Source of the DNA: Candidatus Roseilinea mizusawaensis | Lineage (GTDB): Bacteria; Chloroflexota; Anaerolineae; J036; Brachytrichaceae | Length of the DNA: 64,000 bases | NCBI GenBank assembly: GCA_016841965.1 | Contig: JAEANN010000047.1 | Coordinates: 1 to 64,000, forward strand | Direction of reading: 5' to 3' | Part shown: positions 8,588-18,484 of the stretch, piece after piece | How positions within the stretch are numbered: position 1 is the stretch's first letter | How the letters are laid out: every line of letters starts with the position of its first letter | Made by a program: the position numbers and the translations under genes | The notes under the pieces: generated by a model | What the model was told of the DNA's origin: nothing | What the model saw: the letters and a program-made list of their open reading frames with translations, nothing else | Databases searched by the model: none

Positions 8588-10363
8588 CTAAACGTCCGGC
8601 ACCACCAGCGCCGGCGCCTGGCTCAACACCGCGTTCATCGACTCTGACGACGTCATGCGTTGCAACTCAAGCACGCGCCGATAATAGCCACCGCTGCGCG
8701 TCAGCGTCTCGGATGTGCCCTGTTCCACAATTTCGCCCTCCTGCAACACAACAATGTGATCCGCCTTTTCCACTGTGGACAGGCGATGCGCAATTAAAAT
8801 AGTGGTGCGCCCCCGCATCACCTCGCTGATGGCCGCCTGCAACAGGCGCTCCGTTTCCGCATCGACGGCAGACATCGAGTCGTCAAGAATCAGAATTTTC
8901 GGGTCGAGCAGGATGGCGCGCGCAATGGCGATGCGCTGGCGCTGCCCGCCCGACAATCCGACACCCCGTTCGCCAATGAGAGTGTCGTACCCTTCGGGCA
9001 ACTGGGCGATGAACTCATGCGCCTGAGCCAGGTGTGCGGCGCGCTCGACGTCTTGGCGGGTAGCATTCGGCCGGCCAAACGCAATGTTCTCTGCAATAGT
9101 GGCCGAGAACAACAGGCTGTCCTGCGCCACGATGCCGATCTGCCGACGCAGCTCGTCCAGATCGACCGTGCGCACATCATGACCATCAATCAGCACCCGG
9201 CCCGATGTCGGGTCGTAAAACCGGCCGACCAGGTGCGCCAGCGTGGTTTTGCCTGCGCCGGTGGCGCCCACCAGCGCCAGTGATGTGCCGGCCGGCACAT
9301 GCAACGTGATGTTCTTCAGCGTATTGGCTTTGGCCGTTGCATACTTGAAGTTGACGTTCTCGAAGCGAATGTCGCCCTTGATCTGACCCAGGCGAACCGG
9401 AGTGTCGGGCGTTCTGATCTTCACCGGCTCGTCGAGCATTTCGAAAATGCGCACGGCTGCCGTAGCCGTCTGTCCCAGGGACGTCAGTTGGGTGCCCAGC
9501 GCGTTGACAGCAGCCAACATCAGGCCGGTGAAACTGATGCTGGCGACCAGCGTGCCCAGTGACATGACGCCATCGACCACCTGGATGCCCCCCACCACAA
9601 TTAGCGCCAATTGCATTAGACGGGGGATCGCCCCAATGAACGGGTAGCGCGTGTACCAGCCGTCGTTGGCTTCAATGTGCAACTTCTGAAGCGCCTGCAC
9701 CGATCTCAGGTACTTGTCTTCCTCTTGCTGCTCCTGGGCAAACGACTTGACAACTTTGATACCGGCCAGGCTATCTTGCAACACGCCCGACACGACGGCG
9801 TTCTGTTCATGAATACGCCGGTTGATGCTGTGCCAGCGCTGATAGAGCAGATAGAGCGTCACGCCAGACACAATGGTGGGAATGATGGCAACCACCGCCA
9901 GCAACAGGTTCAGCCGCACCAGTGCGACCAGCATCACCACCACCGTCGTCACATGGTTGATGGAGTCGATCAAGATGAAAGCAAGAAAAATGCGGGTGCT
10001 CTCCACATCACTGCTGATGCGCGACATCAGCCGGCCAGTCTGCTCGTTGTCGTAGAAGCTATAAGGCAATGCCAAGAGCTTGCGATAGAGCGCGGTGCGA
10101 ATGTCCGTCACCACATGCTGGCCCAGCCGCTCGCGATCGCGGCTGTAAAAAAATTGAAACAGCGCGCGCAAGGCCGCTACTGCCAGCAACAGCGCCAGAT
10201 ACGGCAGCAGCAAGTCGAACCGTTGGGGCGCGATAACCTCGTCCACGATTGCCCCGGTCACAATAGGGCCGATGGTCAGTAACGCAGCGAGGCCGAGCGT
10301 GAGGAAGGCAAGCCAGATAACCAGCCAGCGGTGCGGCTTCAGGAAGCCGATTAATCGTTTCAT
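8588..10363 (-). CDS. ABC exporter, permease-ATPase subunit 2
   Basis: 591 aa; Walker A GATGAGKTT; LSGGQRQ; Walker B ILILDDSMSAVD. Confidence 0.95.
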   Translation of the reverse strand: MKRLIGFLKPHRWLVIWLAFLTLGLAALLTIGPIVTGAIVDEVIAPQRFDLLLPYLALLLAVAALRALFQFFYSRDRERLGQHVVTDIRTALYRKLLALPYSFYDNEQTGRLMSRISSDVESTRIFLAFILIDSINHVTTVVVMLVALVRLNLLLAVVAIIPTIVSGVTLYLLYQRWHSINRRIHEQNAVVSGVLQDSLAGIKVVKSFAQEQQEEDKYLRSVQALQKLHIEANDGWYTRYPFIGAIPRLMQLALIVVGGIQVVDGVMSLGTLVASISFTGLMLAAVNALGTQLTSLGQTATAAVRIFEMLDEPVKIRTPDTPVRLGQIKGDIRFENVNFKYATAKANTLKNITLHVPAGTSLALVGATGAGKTTLAHLVGRFYDPTSGRVLIDGHDVRTVDLDELRRQIGIVAQDSLLFSATIAENIAFGRPNATRQDVERAAHLAQAHEFIAQLPEGYDTLIGERGVGLSGGQRQRIAIARAILLDPKILILDDSMSAVDAETERLLQAAISEVMRGRTTILIAHRLSTVEKADHIVVLQEGEIVEQGTSETLTRSGGYYRRVLELQRMTSSESMNAVLSQAPALVVPDV

Positions 10364-10399
10364 GGGGGATCGCGATTGAAGTTGAGATCAGGCCGAAGT

Positions 10400-11032
10400 C
10401 TATACGGCCTTCTGCTTGTCAGAAAGCGACACGCGCTTTTCGGTGCCGGCCAGCAGACGCGCGATATTCGGTCTCAATGCAATCACTTGCAGAATCACCA
10501 CCGCCCAGCCAAACGCGCCGTAGGCCAATGGAACGCTATTGCCGGCCAGAGCCGCGATGGAGAAGGTCAGGGCGATGGATACGCCGGACAAAATCGTAGC
10601 CAGCGAGGCGTAACCGATGACAAACAAGACAAACACACCAATTACCAACCCGGGCAGACCGCCTAATGTCCACAGCGCCAGCGCGGTGCCGGTTGCCGTT
10701 GCGCCGCCGGCCCCGCCACGAAACCCCAAGAAACACGATGCATTGTGGCCCAGCACTACACCAACGCCGGCCAGCGCCTCGGCCCAGCCCAGCGCCTGCG
10801 GCAACAACGCCCGCACAATCAACACGGTAACCGCACCTTTGCCAATGTCCAGCATTGCCGTGGCCAGGCCGGCCGGGAAGCCCGCCACTCGAAAAACATT
10901 CGTGCCCCCTGTACGCCCGCTCCCGTACTGGCGGATGTCCACGCCTTTCACCAGCTTGACAATGATGTAGCCGAACGGGATCGAGCCGATCAGATAGCCC
11001 ATCACACCGCAGCCGAGCGATACGAGTACCAT
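10400..11032 (-). CDS. plsY: Glycerol-3-phosphate acyltransferase
   Basis: Start ATG at 11032; GYLIGSIPFGYIIVKLVKGVDIRQYGSGRTGGTNVFR, LGHNASCFLGFRGG. Confidence 0.9.
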   Translation of the reverse strand: MVLVSLGCGVMGYLIGSIPFGYIIVKLVKGVDIRQYGSGRTGGTNVFRVAGFPAGLATAMLDIGKGAVTVLIVRALLPQALGWAEALAGVGVVLGHNASCFLGFRGGAGGATATGTALALWTLGGLPGLVIGVFVLFVIGYASLATILSGVSIALTFSIAALAGNSVPLAYGAFGWAVVILQVIALRPNIARLLAGTEKRVSLSDKQKAV

Positions 11033-11235
11033 GACCACAGCGATAATACTAACACCACTTGCGAGCCGGCGGTTGCGGCTGGCCTTGCCACATTTTGCCG
11101 CCCGCGCGGACAAGCGGTTCGCGCCGGTGCGACAAACGCCGCACGAATGTGCGATGGAACTTGTGACGTTCGGCCGCGTCATTGGTGCAACCACATCAAG
11201 CAGAAATGAAGCAGAAATGCCAAGGAGGAAATGCC

Positions 11236-12165
11236 ATGACATCTCGAATGATTCGCGCGACCGCGAGCATGTTCGCCGGCCTGATTGTGCTGGCCGGCTG
11301 CGCGCCCGCCGCCGCCCCGGCTCCGATGTACGAAGCGCGCGACAGCCTCGCTCCGCGGCCGGCCGCCGAGGCGCCCCAGCAACCGGCTTCAGGTGGCTCG
11401 GTCGGCGTTCAATCCCCCGACAGCCAGGCCGTCGCCAACCGCATGGTGATCCGCACAGCCAGCCTCACACTGGTGGTGGATGATCCCGCCAACCGCATGC
11501 AAGAGGCGACGCGGCTGGCAGGTGAATTGCAGGGCTACGTAGCCTCATCCAGCACCAGCAAGTATGAGCAAGGCGTGCGCGTGGCCATGACGCTGCGTGT
11601 GCCGGCCGAGCAATTCGAAGAAGCCGTGCGCCGACTGCGCGCCCTCGCCAGCGAAGTGCGCGAAGAGCAGGTCTCCGGCCAGGATGTGACCGCCGAATAC
11701 ACCGACTTCGCTTCGCGCCTGAAAAATCTGGAAGCCGCCGAAGCGCAACTGCGCGAGATCATGGACAACGCCACCAACACCGAGGATGTGCTGTCGGTAT
11801 TCAACCAGTTGACCCAGATTCGCAGCGAGATCGAAGTGATCAAAGGCCGAATGCAGTTCCTGTCACAATCGGCGGCGCTGGCGACGATCAACCTCATCCT
11901 GCTGCCGGATGCACTGGCGCAGCCGGTTCAGGTCGCCGGCTGGCGGCCCGAAGGTGTAGCCAAAGACGCCGTCGAGGCGCTCGTGTCAATCTTGCAGGGG
12001 CTGGTGAGCCTGTTGATCTGGCTGGTCATCGTGGCAATGCCGGTAGGGCTGGTGCTGGTCGCTCCGTTCATCGTGCTGATCATGATCCTGCGGCGGCGCA
12101 GCCGGCGCAGAGCTGCGCAGAACCAGCTCGCGTCCCCTCTGCCTCCAACGCAGCCAGCGCCCTGA
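11236..12165 (+). CDS. DUF4349 lipoprotein
   Basis: AAGGAGG RBS; lipobox VLAGC; MVIRTASLTLVVDDP...YVASSSTSKYEQGVRVAMTLRVPAEQFEEAV; C-terminal TM. Confidence 0.88.
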   Translation: MTSRMIRATASMFAGLIVLAGCAPAAAPAPMYEARDSLAPRPAAEAPQQPASGGSVGVQSPDSQAVANRMVIRTASLTLVVDDPANRMQEATRLAGELQGYVASSSTSKYEQGVRVAMTLRVPAEQFEEAVRRLRALASEVREEQVSGQDVTAEYTDFASRLKNLEAAEAQLREIMDNATNTEDVLSVFNQLTQIRSEIEVIKGRMQFLSQSAALATINLILLPDALAQPVQVAGWRPEGVAKDAVEALVSILQGLVSLLIWLVIVAMPVGLVLVAPFIVLIMILRRRSRRRAAQNQLASPLPPTQPAP

Positions 12166-12178
12166 GACAATAGGCACC

Positions 12179-13408
12179 ATGCATTCTGCTCCGCAACTCA
12201 CCCGCCATGCACCGCTGAACGCGATCCTCGCAGCCGCGCTCCGCGCCGCCGATCCGGCCCAGGCCGTTCAACGTTACGTCCGGCGCCAGGGCAATATGTT
12301 GCGCGTGGATGATCAAACATATGATCTGGCGCAGTGCGATGAAGTGCGGCTGATCGCGGTTGGCAAAGCAGCCGCACCGATGGCCGGCGCTGCGCTTGCG
12401 CTGTTTGGTGATCGCGTGTCACGCGCTGTCGTTGTCACCAAATACGGCCATCTGGCCGGCCATACCTGGCCGGCCAACATACCACGCGATCTGACACTGA
12501 TCGAGGCAGCTCACCCAGTGCCAGATGAAAACAGCGTGCGCGCCGGAGAAGCCGTGTGCGACGCGCTGGGGGGCTGCACCGCGCACACCCTGGTTGTGGC
12601 CTGTATCTCCGGCGGCGCGTCGGCGCTGCTGATCGCGCCGCAGCCGGGCATCTCACTGAACACGATGCGCGCTATCAACGACGCCCTATTGCGCAGCGGC
12701 GCAGATATCCGCGAGATGAACGCAGTGCGTTCGCGGCTGGATCGGCTGAAAGCCGGCGGCCTGGCGCGCCTGGCTGCGCCGGCCCAAGTGGTGGCGTTGA
12801 TTCTGTCCGATGTGATCGGCGACCCACTGGATGTCATCGCTTCCGGTCTGACCAACGACCCGCGCGCGCACAACGTGCTGGTGGCCAACAACACGCAGGC
12901 CTGCCAAGCAGCAGCAACAGTGGCCCGCGAAATGGGATTCGACACCGCCATCGTGACGACCGAACTGCGCGGCGAGGCGCGCCAGCGCGGGCAAGAGATC
13001 GCTCAGGAGTTGCTCACTTTGCATACGCAGCATCCCAATACACCGATCTGCCGCATCTACGGCGGCGAGCCGACCGTCACCGTGCGCGGCGATGGCAAAG
13101 GCGGGCGCAATCAAGAGTTGGCGCTGGCTGCTGCCTTGACATTGGCCCGGGCCGGCGCGAACAGCAAGCTGCTGGTCGCCGCCTTGGGCACCGACGGCAC
13201 AGATGGGCCAACGGATGCCGCCGGCGCATATGCCGCACCGGACACACTCGCGCGCGCCGGCGCATTGGGGCTGAACGCGCAGGACTACCTGGCGCGCAAC
13301 GACAGCTATCGCTTCTTCCAGCAACTGGGTGATCTCATCATCACCGGCCCAACGGGCACCAACGTGGCCGACATCGTCATCGCCCTTTCCCATCCTGCCT
13401 GCTCCTGA
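12179..13408 (+). CDS. Glycerate 2-kinase (DUF4147/MOFRL family)
   Basis: 409 aa; VGKAAAPMAGAAL, CISGGASALL, GTDGTDGPTDAAGAY. Confidence 0.92.
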   Translation: MHSAPQLTRHAPLNAILAAALRAADPAQAVQRYVRRQGNMLRVDDQTYDLAQCDEVRLIAVGKAAAPMAGAALALFGDRVSRAVVVTKYGHLAGHTWPANIPRDLTLIEAAHPVPDENSVRAGEAVCDALGGCTAHTLVVACISGGASALLIAPQPGISLNTMRAINDALLRSGADIREMNAVRSRLDRLKAGGLARLAAPAQVVALILSDVIGDPLDVIASGLTNDPRAHNVLVANNTQACQAAATVAREMGFDTAIVTTELRGEARQRGQEIAQELLTLHTQHPNTPICRIYGGEPTVTVRGDGKGGRNQELALAAALTLARAGANSKLLVAALGTDGTDGPTDAAGAYAAPDTLARAGALGLNAQDYLARNDSYRFFQQLGDLIITGPTGTNVADIVIALSHPACS

Positions 13409-13448
13409 ATCCCAAATCCAAAACCCGAAATCTAAAATCTAAAATCCT
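13409..13448. repeat. AT-rich ~7-9-nt period repeat AATCCCAAATCCAAAACCCGAAATCTAAAATCTAAAATCC
   Basis: Occupies exactly the gap between glycerate kinase stop (TGA 13406-13408) and MOSC start (ATG 13449). Confidence 0.8.
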
Positions 13449-13916
13449 ATGTCCCAGAGTCACATCTTCCAAATCAACCTTTCGAGCGGCGGCGCACCTA
13501 AGCTGGCCGTGCGCGAAGCCGAGGTGCATGAACTAGGTCTGGCCGGCGACAAACAGCGCAACCTGAAAAACCATGGCGGGCCAGAACGGGCTGTGTGTTT
13601 GTATTCTCTGGAACGCATTCTGATGTTGCAGGCCGAGGGCCATCCGATTTACCCCGGCGCAGTCGGCGAGAATGTGACCCTGGCCGGCGTGGACTGGGAG
13701 CAGGTCAGGCCGGGCGTCCGCGTCCGATTGGGCGAGCAAGTGGTGCTGAAAGTCACGCGCTACACCGAGCCGTGCAGCAACATCCGCGAGTCGTTCAAGG
13801 ATGACTATTTCAACCGCATCCATCAAGAGCGTTTCCCCGGCTGGTCGCGCGTCTACACGCGCGTGCTGCAGGGCGGGCGCATCCGCGTAGGCGACCGAGT
13901 CACCATTGAAAGTTGA
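13449..13916 (+). CDS. MOSC domain protein
   Basis: 155 aa; GDKQRNLKNHGGPERAVCLYSLE, GENVTLAGVDW, YTEPCSNI. Confidence 0.9.
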   Translation: MSQSHIFQINLSSGGAPKLAVREAEVHELGLAGDKQRNLKNHGGPERAVCLYSLERILMLQAEGHPIYPGAVGENVTLAGVDWEQVRPGVRVRLGEQVVLKVTRYTEPCSNIRESFKDDYFNRIHQERFPGWSRVYTRVLQGGRIRVGDRVTIES

Positions 13917-13919
13917 CGA

Positions 13920-14261
13920 TCAGAGCGCTTGTCCTGTAAAGCACTCGCCAGTTGCTTGTTCCAACCAAGCCAGATAATCAGGGCTGCCATGCGCGACTGG
14001 CGTTGCCAGAATTTCGGGCGTCTCGTATGGATGTCGGTCGCGAATCGCCTGTTGCACGGCTTCATACAAGGCGGCGCGCGTCTTGATGACACACTGCCAT
14101 TCCTGCGCCGTTTCAACCCGCCCCTGCCAGCGATAGATGCTGGTGATCGGCCCACTGATCTGCGCGCACGCGGCCAGGCCCTGTTCAACCAGATGCGCCG
14201 CAATGGCCTGCGCATCTTCCAGCCTGGCAGTGGTGGTGACAATCTGAATCGCGTTTGTCAT
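13920..14261 (-). CDS. cutA: Divalent-cation tolerance protein CutA
   Basis: In-frame ATG at 14261; IQIVTTTARLEDAQAIAAHLVEQGLAACAQI...RDRHPYETPEI. Confidence 0.93.
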   Translation of the reverse strand: MTNAIQIVTTTARLEDAQAIAAHLVEQGLAACAQISGPITSIYRWQGRVETAQEWQCVIKTRAALYEAVQQAIRDRHPYETPEILATPVAHGSPDYLAWLEQATGECFTGQAL

Positions 14262-14283
14262 AGGCGGTATGATAGCCGGCGCC

Positions 14284-15339
14284 ATGTTAGAACAGCCGTT
14301 AGTTCGAGCACCCGAATTTCCAGAACGCGCGCGCTGGCTGAACAGCGCCCCCCTGTCATTGCACGCCCAACGTGGGCGCAAAGCTGTGCTGATCGACTTC
14401 TGGGACTATACATGCGTCAACTGCCTGCGCACCCTGCCCTATGTGATGGAATGGGACACCAAATACCGCGATCACGGCCTGTTAACCATTGGCGTCCATG
14501 CGCCCGAGTTCAGCTTTGCCCGCGAAGCACGCCAGATCGAGCGCGCCATCGCCGAACTGGGTATCTCTTACCCGGTCGTGCTGGATAACGACTATGACAT
14601 CTGGCAAGCGTTTAGCAACAAAGGCTGGCCGTCGAAATTTCTGATCGACGCACAAGGCTACATCCGCTACCAGCACCTGGGCGAGGGGGAGTACCTGGCA
14701 ACCGAGCTGGCCATTCAGGCCGTGCTACGCGAAAGCAGCCCGGCTTTCCGCCCGCAACCCCTCACCATCCCCAAGCGCGCCGAAGACGCGCCCGGCGCGC
14801 TATGCTACCGGCCCACCCCCGAACTGTACTGTGGCTATGAGCGCAGCAGCCTCGGCAACAAGGAGGGGGTAGAGCCGGAGACGGTGATGTTCTACACCGA
14901 CCCCGCCATCCGCGAGCCAGAGCGGTTCTATTTGCACGGTGCATGGCGGTCGATGCCCGAATACTGCGCGCTGGCCGGTTCGACCGGCCATATCGCCCTG
15001 CGCTACAAAGCCAAAGAGGTCAATGTCGTCATGGCGCCCACCGGCGACCCGGTAGAGTTGATGCTTGGGTTGCAGGGCGGCCAGTTGATCGGCGAGGCAG
15101 CCCGTGAACAGCCGCGCGTGACAGTGTACCAGGACGCTCAGCCATTGCCAGAGACAAACGCCGGCGCAGATGTGACGTATGTCGAAGGCCGGGCAGTCTT
15201 GAGGCCGGACCGGCCACGCATGATGCGCGTGGTTAGCAATCCCGACTTCGAGGAGCACGAGTTACGCCTGGAAGTGCAAGGCAAGGGCTGCGCGTTCTTC
15301 TCCTTCACCTTCACCACGTGCGTGGCTGCCCGTCGATAG
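14284..15339 (+). CDS. Thioredoxin-like protein, DipZ C-terminal type
   Basis: FWDYTCVNCLRTLPYV (CxxC), HAPEFSFAREARQIERAIAELGISYPVVLDND; start could be 14269. Confidence 0.85.
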   Translation: MLEQPLVRAPEFPERARWLNSAPLSLHAQRGRKAVLIDFWDYTCVNCLRTLPYVMEWDTKYRDHGLLTIGVHAPEFSFAREARQIERAIAELGISYPVVLDNDYDIWQAFSNKGWPSKFLIDAQGYIRYQHLGEGEYLATELAIQAVLRESSPAFRPQPLTIPKRAEDAPGALCYRPTPELYCGYERSSLGNKEGVEPETVMFYTDPAIREPERFYLHGAWRSMPEYCALAGSTGHIALRYKAKEVNVVMAPTGDPVELMLGLQGGQLIGEAAREQPRVTVYQDAQPLPETNAGADVTYVEGRAVLRPDRPRMMRVVSNPDFEEHELRLEVQGKGCAFFSFTFTTCVAARR

Positions 15340-15452
15340 TCGGGACAAGTTGGGACGCTGCCGAGGACGGCGCAAAGGACATCCGGCGGGGCACCGGCCC
15401 GTATCCTCTCCTTCAGACTGGTAATACTAACATTTGTGAAGGAGATAAACAC

Positions 15453-15752
15453 ATGGCCTGGACTCTGGATACTTCCCACTCGTCTGTGGAGTTTGCCGTC
15501 AAGCATATGATGATCACTACGGTGCGCGGGCAGTTCACGCGCTTTGCCGCGCAGCTCAACGTGGACAAGCAGCATCTTGAAAACTCTACGCTGGAGGCAA
15601 CCGTAGAGGTGGCCGGCATTGACGCGCACGACGCCAACCGCTACAACCCTCTGCGCTCGCCAGACTTCTTCGACGCCGCCACCTGGCCGGTGATGACGTT
15701 GCGCAGCAAGCGCATCGAAAAGGCCGGCGAGAAGCAGTACCGCAGGCGGTGA
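15453..15752 (+). pseudogene. C-terminally truncated YceI family protein (99 aa)
   Basis: MAWTLDTSHSSVEFAVKHMMITTVRGQF...SPDFFDAATWPVMTLRSKRIEKAGEKQYRRR*; the usual GDLTIRGVT... half is absent. Confidence 0.75.
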
Positions 15753-15787
15753 GGTCGAGCGACAGGCTCACCCACCGCCGGCTTTTT
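15745..15787 (+). terminator. Hairpin with T-run overlapping the end of the truncated yceI ORF
   Basis: GGCGGTG (15745-15751) pairs with CACCGCC (15773-15779), followed by GGCTTTTTGCG. Confidence 0.55.
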
Positions 15788-15830
15788 GCGTTACCATTCA
15801 TCTCATTCTATCCGCAGGACATGCCGCGTG

Positions 15831-17321
15831 ATGCAACAACCCAGTGTGGATTACAGCCGCAAATGGCGCGTGATGGCCGCCGTCGCCATGAGCATTTTCC
15901 TGGCGACCATCGACGGCAGCATTGTCAATGTCGCCCTCCCAACCCTGGTGCGCCGGCTCGACACCGACTTTGCCGCCGTGCAATGGGTCGTGCTGGCCTA
16001 TCTGCTGACCATGGCCACATTGATGCTGGGCGTGGGCCGTCTGGCCGATATGCGCGGCAAGAAGCCGATCTTTGTGGCCGGCTTCGTGGTGTTCACCCTC
16101 GGTTCTGTGCTGTGCGGCCTGTCTGCGTCGGTGTACTGGCTGATTGCGTTTCGCGTGTTGCAGGCCATCGGCGCGGCGATGACACTCGCCATCGGCCCGG
16201 CCATTACCACCGAAGCTTTTCCACCTGATGAACGCGGCAAGGCGCTCGGCATCAGCGGCACCATTGTGTCGCTCGGCTCCATCACCGGCCCCACGCTGGG
16301 CGGCCTGATCCTGAATGTCCTGGACTGGCACTGGATCTTTTTTGTCAATCTGCCAATCGGTATCCTGGGCACATGGATGGCGATTCGCTTTGTGCCGAAC
16401 CTCAAGCCGGCTGGCCGGCAACGCTTCGACTTCGGCGGGGCAGCCGCCCTGTTCCTGGGCATGTTGTCGTTTTTGCTGGCGCTGACCTTTGGCCAGCAAG
16501 CGGGATTTGGCGATCCGCTTGTGCTGGGTTTGTTCGCCGGCTTCGGGGTGTTTCTGGTGTTGTTCATCATCATCGAGCGCCGCGCGCCGCAGCCGATGGT
16601 GGATCTGCGTCTGTTCGACAACGCCCTGTTCAGCATCAGCCTGATCACCGGCTTCCTCACCTTCGTCACCGCGGCCGGGTCATTTCTACTGATGCCGTTC
16701 TTTCTGCAGAATGTGCTGGGGTATACCCCCAGCCAGACCGGTCTGCTGATGTCGATTGTCCCGGTCATGCTCGGCATCGCCGCGCCCATCTCCGGCTCAT
16801 TGTCAGACCGGCTGGGCAGCCGGACCATCACGGCGATTGGCATGGCCGTGCTTGTGGTGGCTCACTTCAGCATCAGCACGCTCAGCGTAAACACAAGCGG
16901 ATTGGGTGTCGTGTTGCGCCTGTTGCCACTGGGGCTGGGGATGGGCATCTTCCAATCGCCCAACAACAGCGCCATCATGGGGTCAGTTCCGCGCGAGCGG
17001 CTGGGGATCGCCTCTGGCTTCATGGCGCTGACGCGCACGCTGGGCCAGACGACAGGCAATGCCTTGCTCGGCGCGTTGTGGGCGCTGAGTGTGCTCGGCT
17101 ATGCGGGCGCCTCCTTGCCGCAAGGCGCTACAGCAGCCCCGTCGGCGCTTCAAGTGGCCGGCATCCACGACACCTTCCTGATCGCCATGAGCCTGGCGCT
17201 GGCCGGCCTCGCGCTCACCGTGTGGGGATTCCGGGAAGAGCGCCGGCGGCGGCGCCGGCGGTGCATTCAGCAAGTCGCGCCGGGTGCCGGTGAGGCAACA
17301 AGTGCACCGGCAGCAAAATGA
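15831..17321 (+). CDS. MFS drug/proton antiporter, DHA2 (EmrB/QacA) type
   Basis: 496 aa from ATG 15831; SIFLATIDGSIVNVALPTL, GRLADMRGKKPIFVAGF; ~14 hydrophobic segments. Confidence 0.93.
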   Translation: MQQPSVDYSRKWRVMAAVAMSIFLATIDGSIVNVALPTLVRRLDTDFAAVQWVVLAYLLTMATLMLGVGRLADMRGKKPIFVAGFVVFTLGSVLCGLSASVYWLIAFRVLQAIGAAMTLAIGPAITTEAFPPDERGKALGISGTIVSLGSITGPTLGGLILNVLDWHWIFFVNLPIGILGTWMAIRFVPNLKPAGRQRFDFGGAAALFLGMLSFLLALTFGQQAGFGDPLVLGLFAGFGVFLVLFIIIERRAPQPMVDLRLFDNALFSISLITGFLTFVTAAGSFLLMPFFLQNVLGYTPSQTGLLMSIVPVMLGIAAPISGSLSDRLGSRTITAIGMAVLVVAHFSISTLSVNTSGLGVVLRLLPLGLGMGIFQSPNNSAIMGSVPRERLGIASGFMALTRTLGQTTGNALLGALWALSVLGYAGASLPQGATAAPSALQVAGIHDTFLIAMSLALAGLALTVWGFREERRRRRRRCIQQVAPGAGEATSAPAAK

Positions 17322-17410
17322 TACCTGCTGCTCGGCAGACGATGAAGCCGGCCCGGCGGATCCGGGCTAAGTTTACGGGCAGCACTTGCAGTTAAGGGCA
17401 GGAGCGTGCG

Positions 17411-18004
17411 TCAACCTGTCAGGCGGGGAACATAGAAAAACGCACCTGGAAATTCCGGCTCTACCTGCTTACACTTGCCGCTCCACGATTCGATGTCGAT
17501 GCGATAGACCGTGGTCAGCGCCAGTTCGTCGCTCGTGATGACACGATAGTCCTCGCCCGGTTTTAGATGGGCAAAGTACTTGTCGAGCAACAACTGCAAG
17601 CCGTGCTGACACTCGGCAGGGTCGCTCACAATGATGACACGGCCAAACACCACGACACTGGCGTATTCCGCGCTCATGTTCAGCGCGGTTTTGGCAGGCA
17701 ATAAGCGGCCCATCTCGCCGACACAAAAGCAAACCCGCCCACTGGCCGCCACGTACTCTCTCGCGCGCCCTTCGCGCGCCGTGTGCCAGTAGATGGCGTT
17801 GCCCGGTTCATCGTATGCAAACAGATTCAGATGGGCATAGGGTTCACCGCCGGCAACGATGGCCAACGTTCCATACGCTGCACGATGCAGCATCGATTTG
17901 ATCCAGCTTTCGTCTGGCACAGCCCGGTCTTTGCGCCGGGGTTGGTTGATCGGGATACTATCCATGCTCATTCGCGTCTCCAGGATGCGCACCAAGGCGC
18001 TCAT
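17411..18004 (-). CDS. Pyridoxamine 5'-phosphate oxidase family / flavin-nucleotide-binding protein
   Basis: YGTLAIVAGGEPYAHLNLFAYDEPGNAIYWHTAREGRAREY; ATGA overlap with dut. Confidence 0.85.
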   Translation of the reverse strand: MSALVRILETRMSMDSIPINQPRRKDRAVPDESWIKSMLHRAAYGTLAIVAGGEPYAHLNLFAYDEPGNAIYWHTAREGRAREYVAASGRVCFCVGEMGRLLPAKTALNMSAEYASVVVFGRVIIVSDPAECQHGLQLLLDKYFAHLKPGEDYRVITSDELALTTVYRIDIESWSGKCKQVEPEFPGAFFYVPRLTG

Positions 18005-18438
18005 GCCCGGCCAGTGGACCCAAACCCGCTCTGATCGCGCGCGGTCGCGCCGAGGCCGGCCAGCTCATCGACCGGCTCGGCCTCGGCGACATGACAGGGG
18101 ACTACGACCAATTGCGCGATACGGTCGTTGATCTGGATCAGAAATGGCTGCGCGCCGGCGTTGCGCAAGATGACTTTTATCTCGCCCCGATATGAGGCGT
18201 CGATCACGCCGCCCAGCGTGTGCACGCCGGCTGCCGCCACCGAACTACGATCTTTGATCAGCCCCACCCAGCCCATGGGGATGGCGACATGCAGACCGGT
18301 GGACACTACAGCCTGCTCACCGGGCAAGATGGCAAGCGCCTCGCAACTGCGAATGTCGTAGCCGGCATCACCGGGCTTCGGCGCGCGCAGCGGTTGCACA
18401 CCCCGCGCCCGCGCCGTCTCGGTCAGATAAAACCGCAT
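18001..18438 (-). CDS. dut: dUTP diphosphatase
   Basis: Start ATG 18438; DAGYDIRS, RSSVAAAGVHTLGGVIDASYRGEIKV, INDRIAQLVVVP, GFGSTG. Confidence 0.95.
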   Translation of the reverse strand: MRFYLTETARARGVQPLRAPKPGDAGYDIRSCEALAILPGEQAVVSTGLHVAIPMGWVGLIKDRSSVAAAGVHTLGGVIDASYRGEIKVILRNAGAQPFLIQINDRIAQLVVVPCHVAEAEPVDELAGLGATARDQSGFGSTGRA

Positions 18439-18484
18439 CGCAAAAGTACAAGCACTGCTTGCAAATTCAGGGCTTCCAGTAGAC

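Noticed and set aside
17345-17375. Terminator GCCCGG-CGGAT-CCGGGC between MFS and PNPOx genes
   Set aside because: Only a 6-bp stem and no T-run on either strand; insufficient for a feature call.
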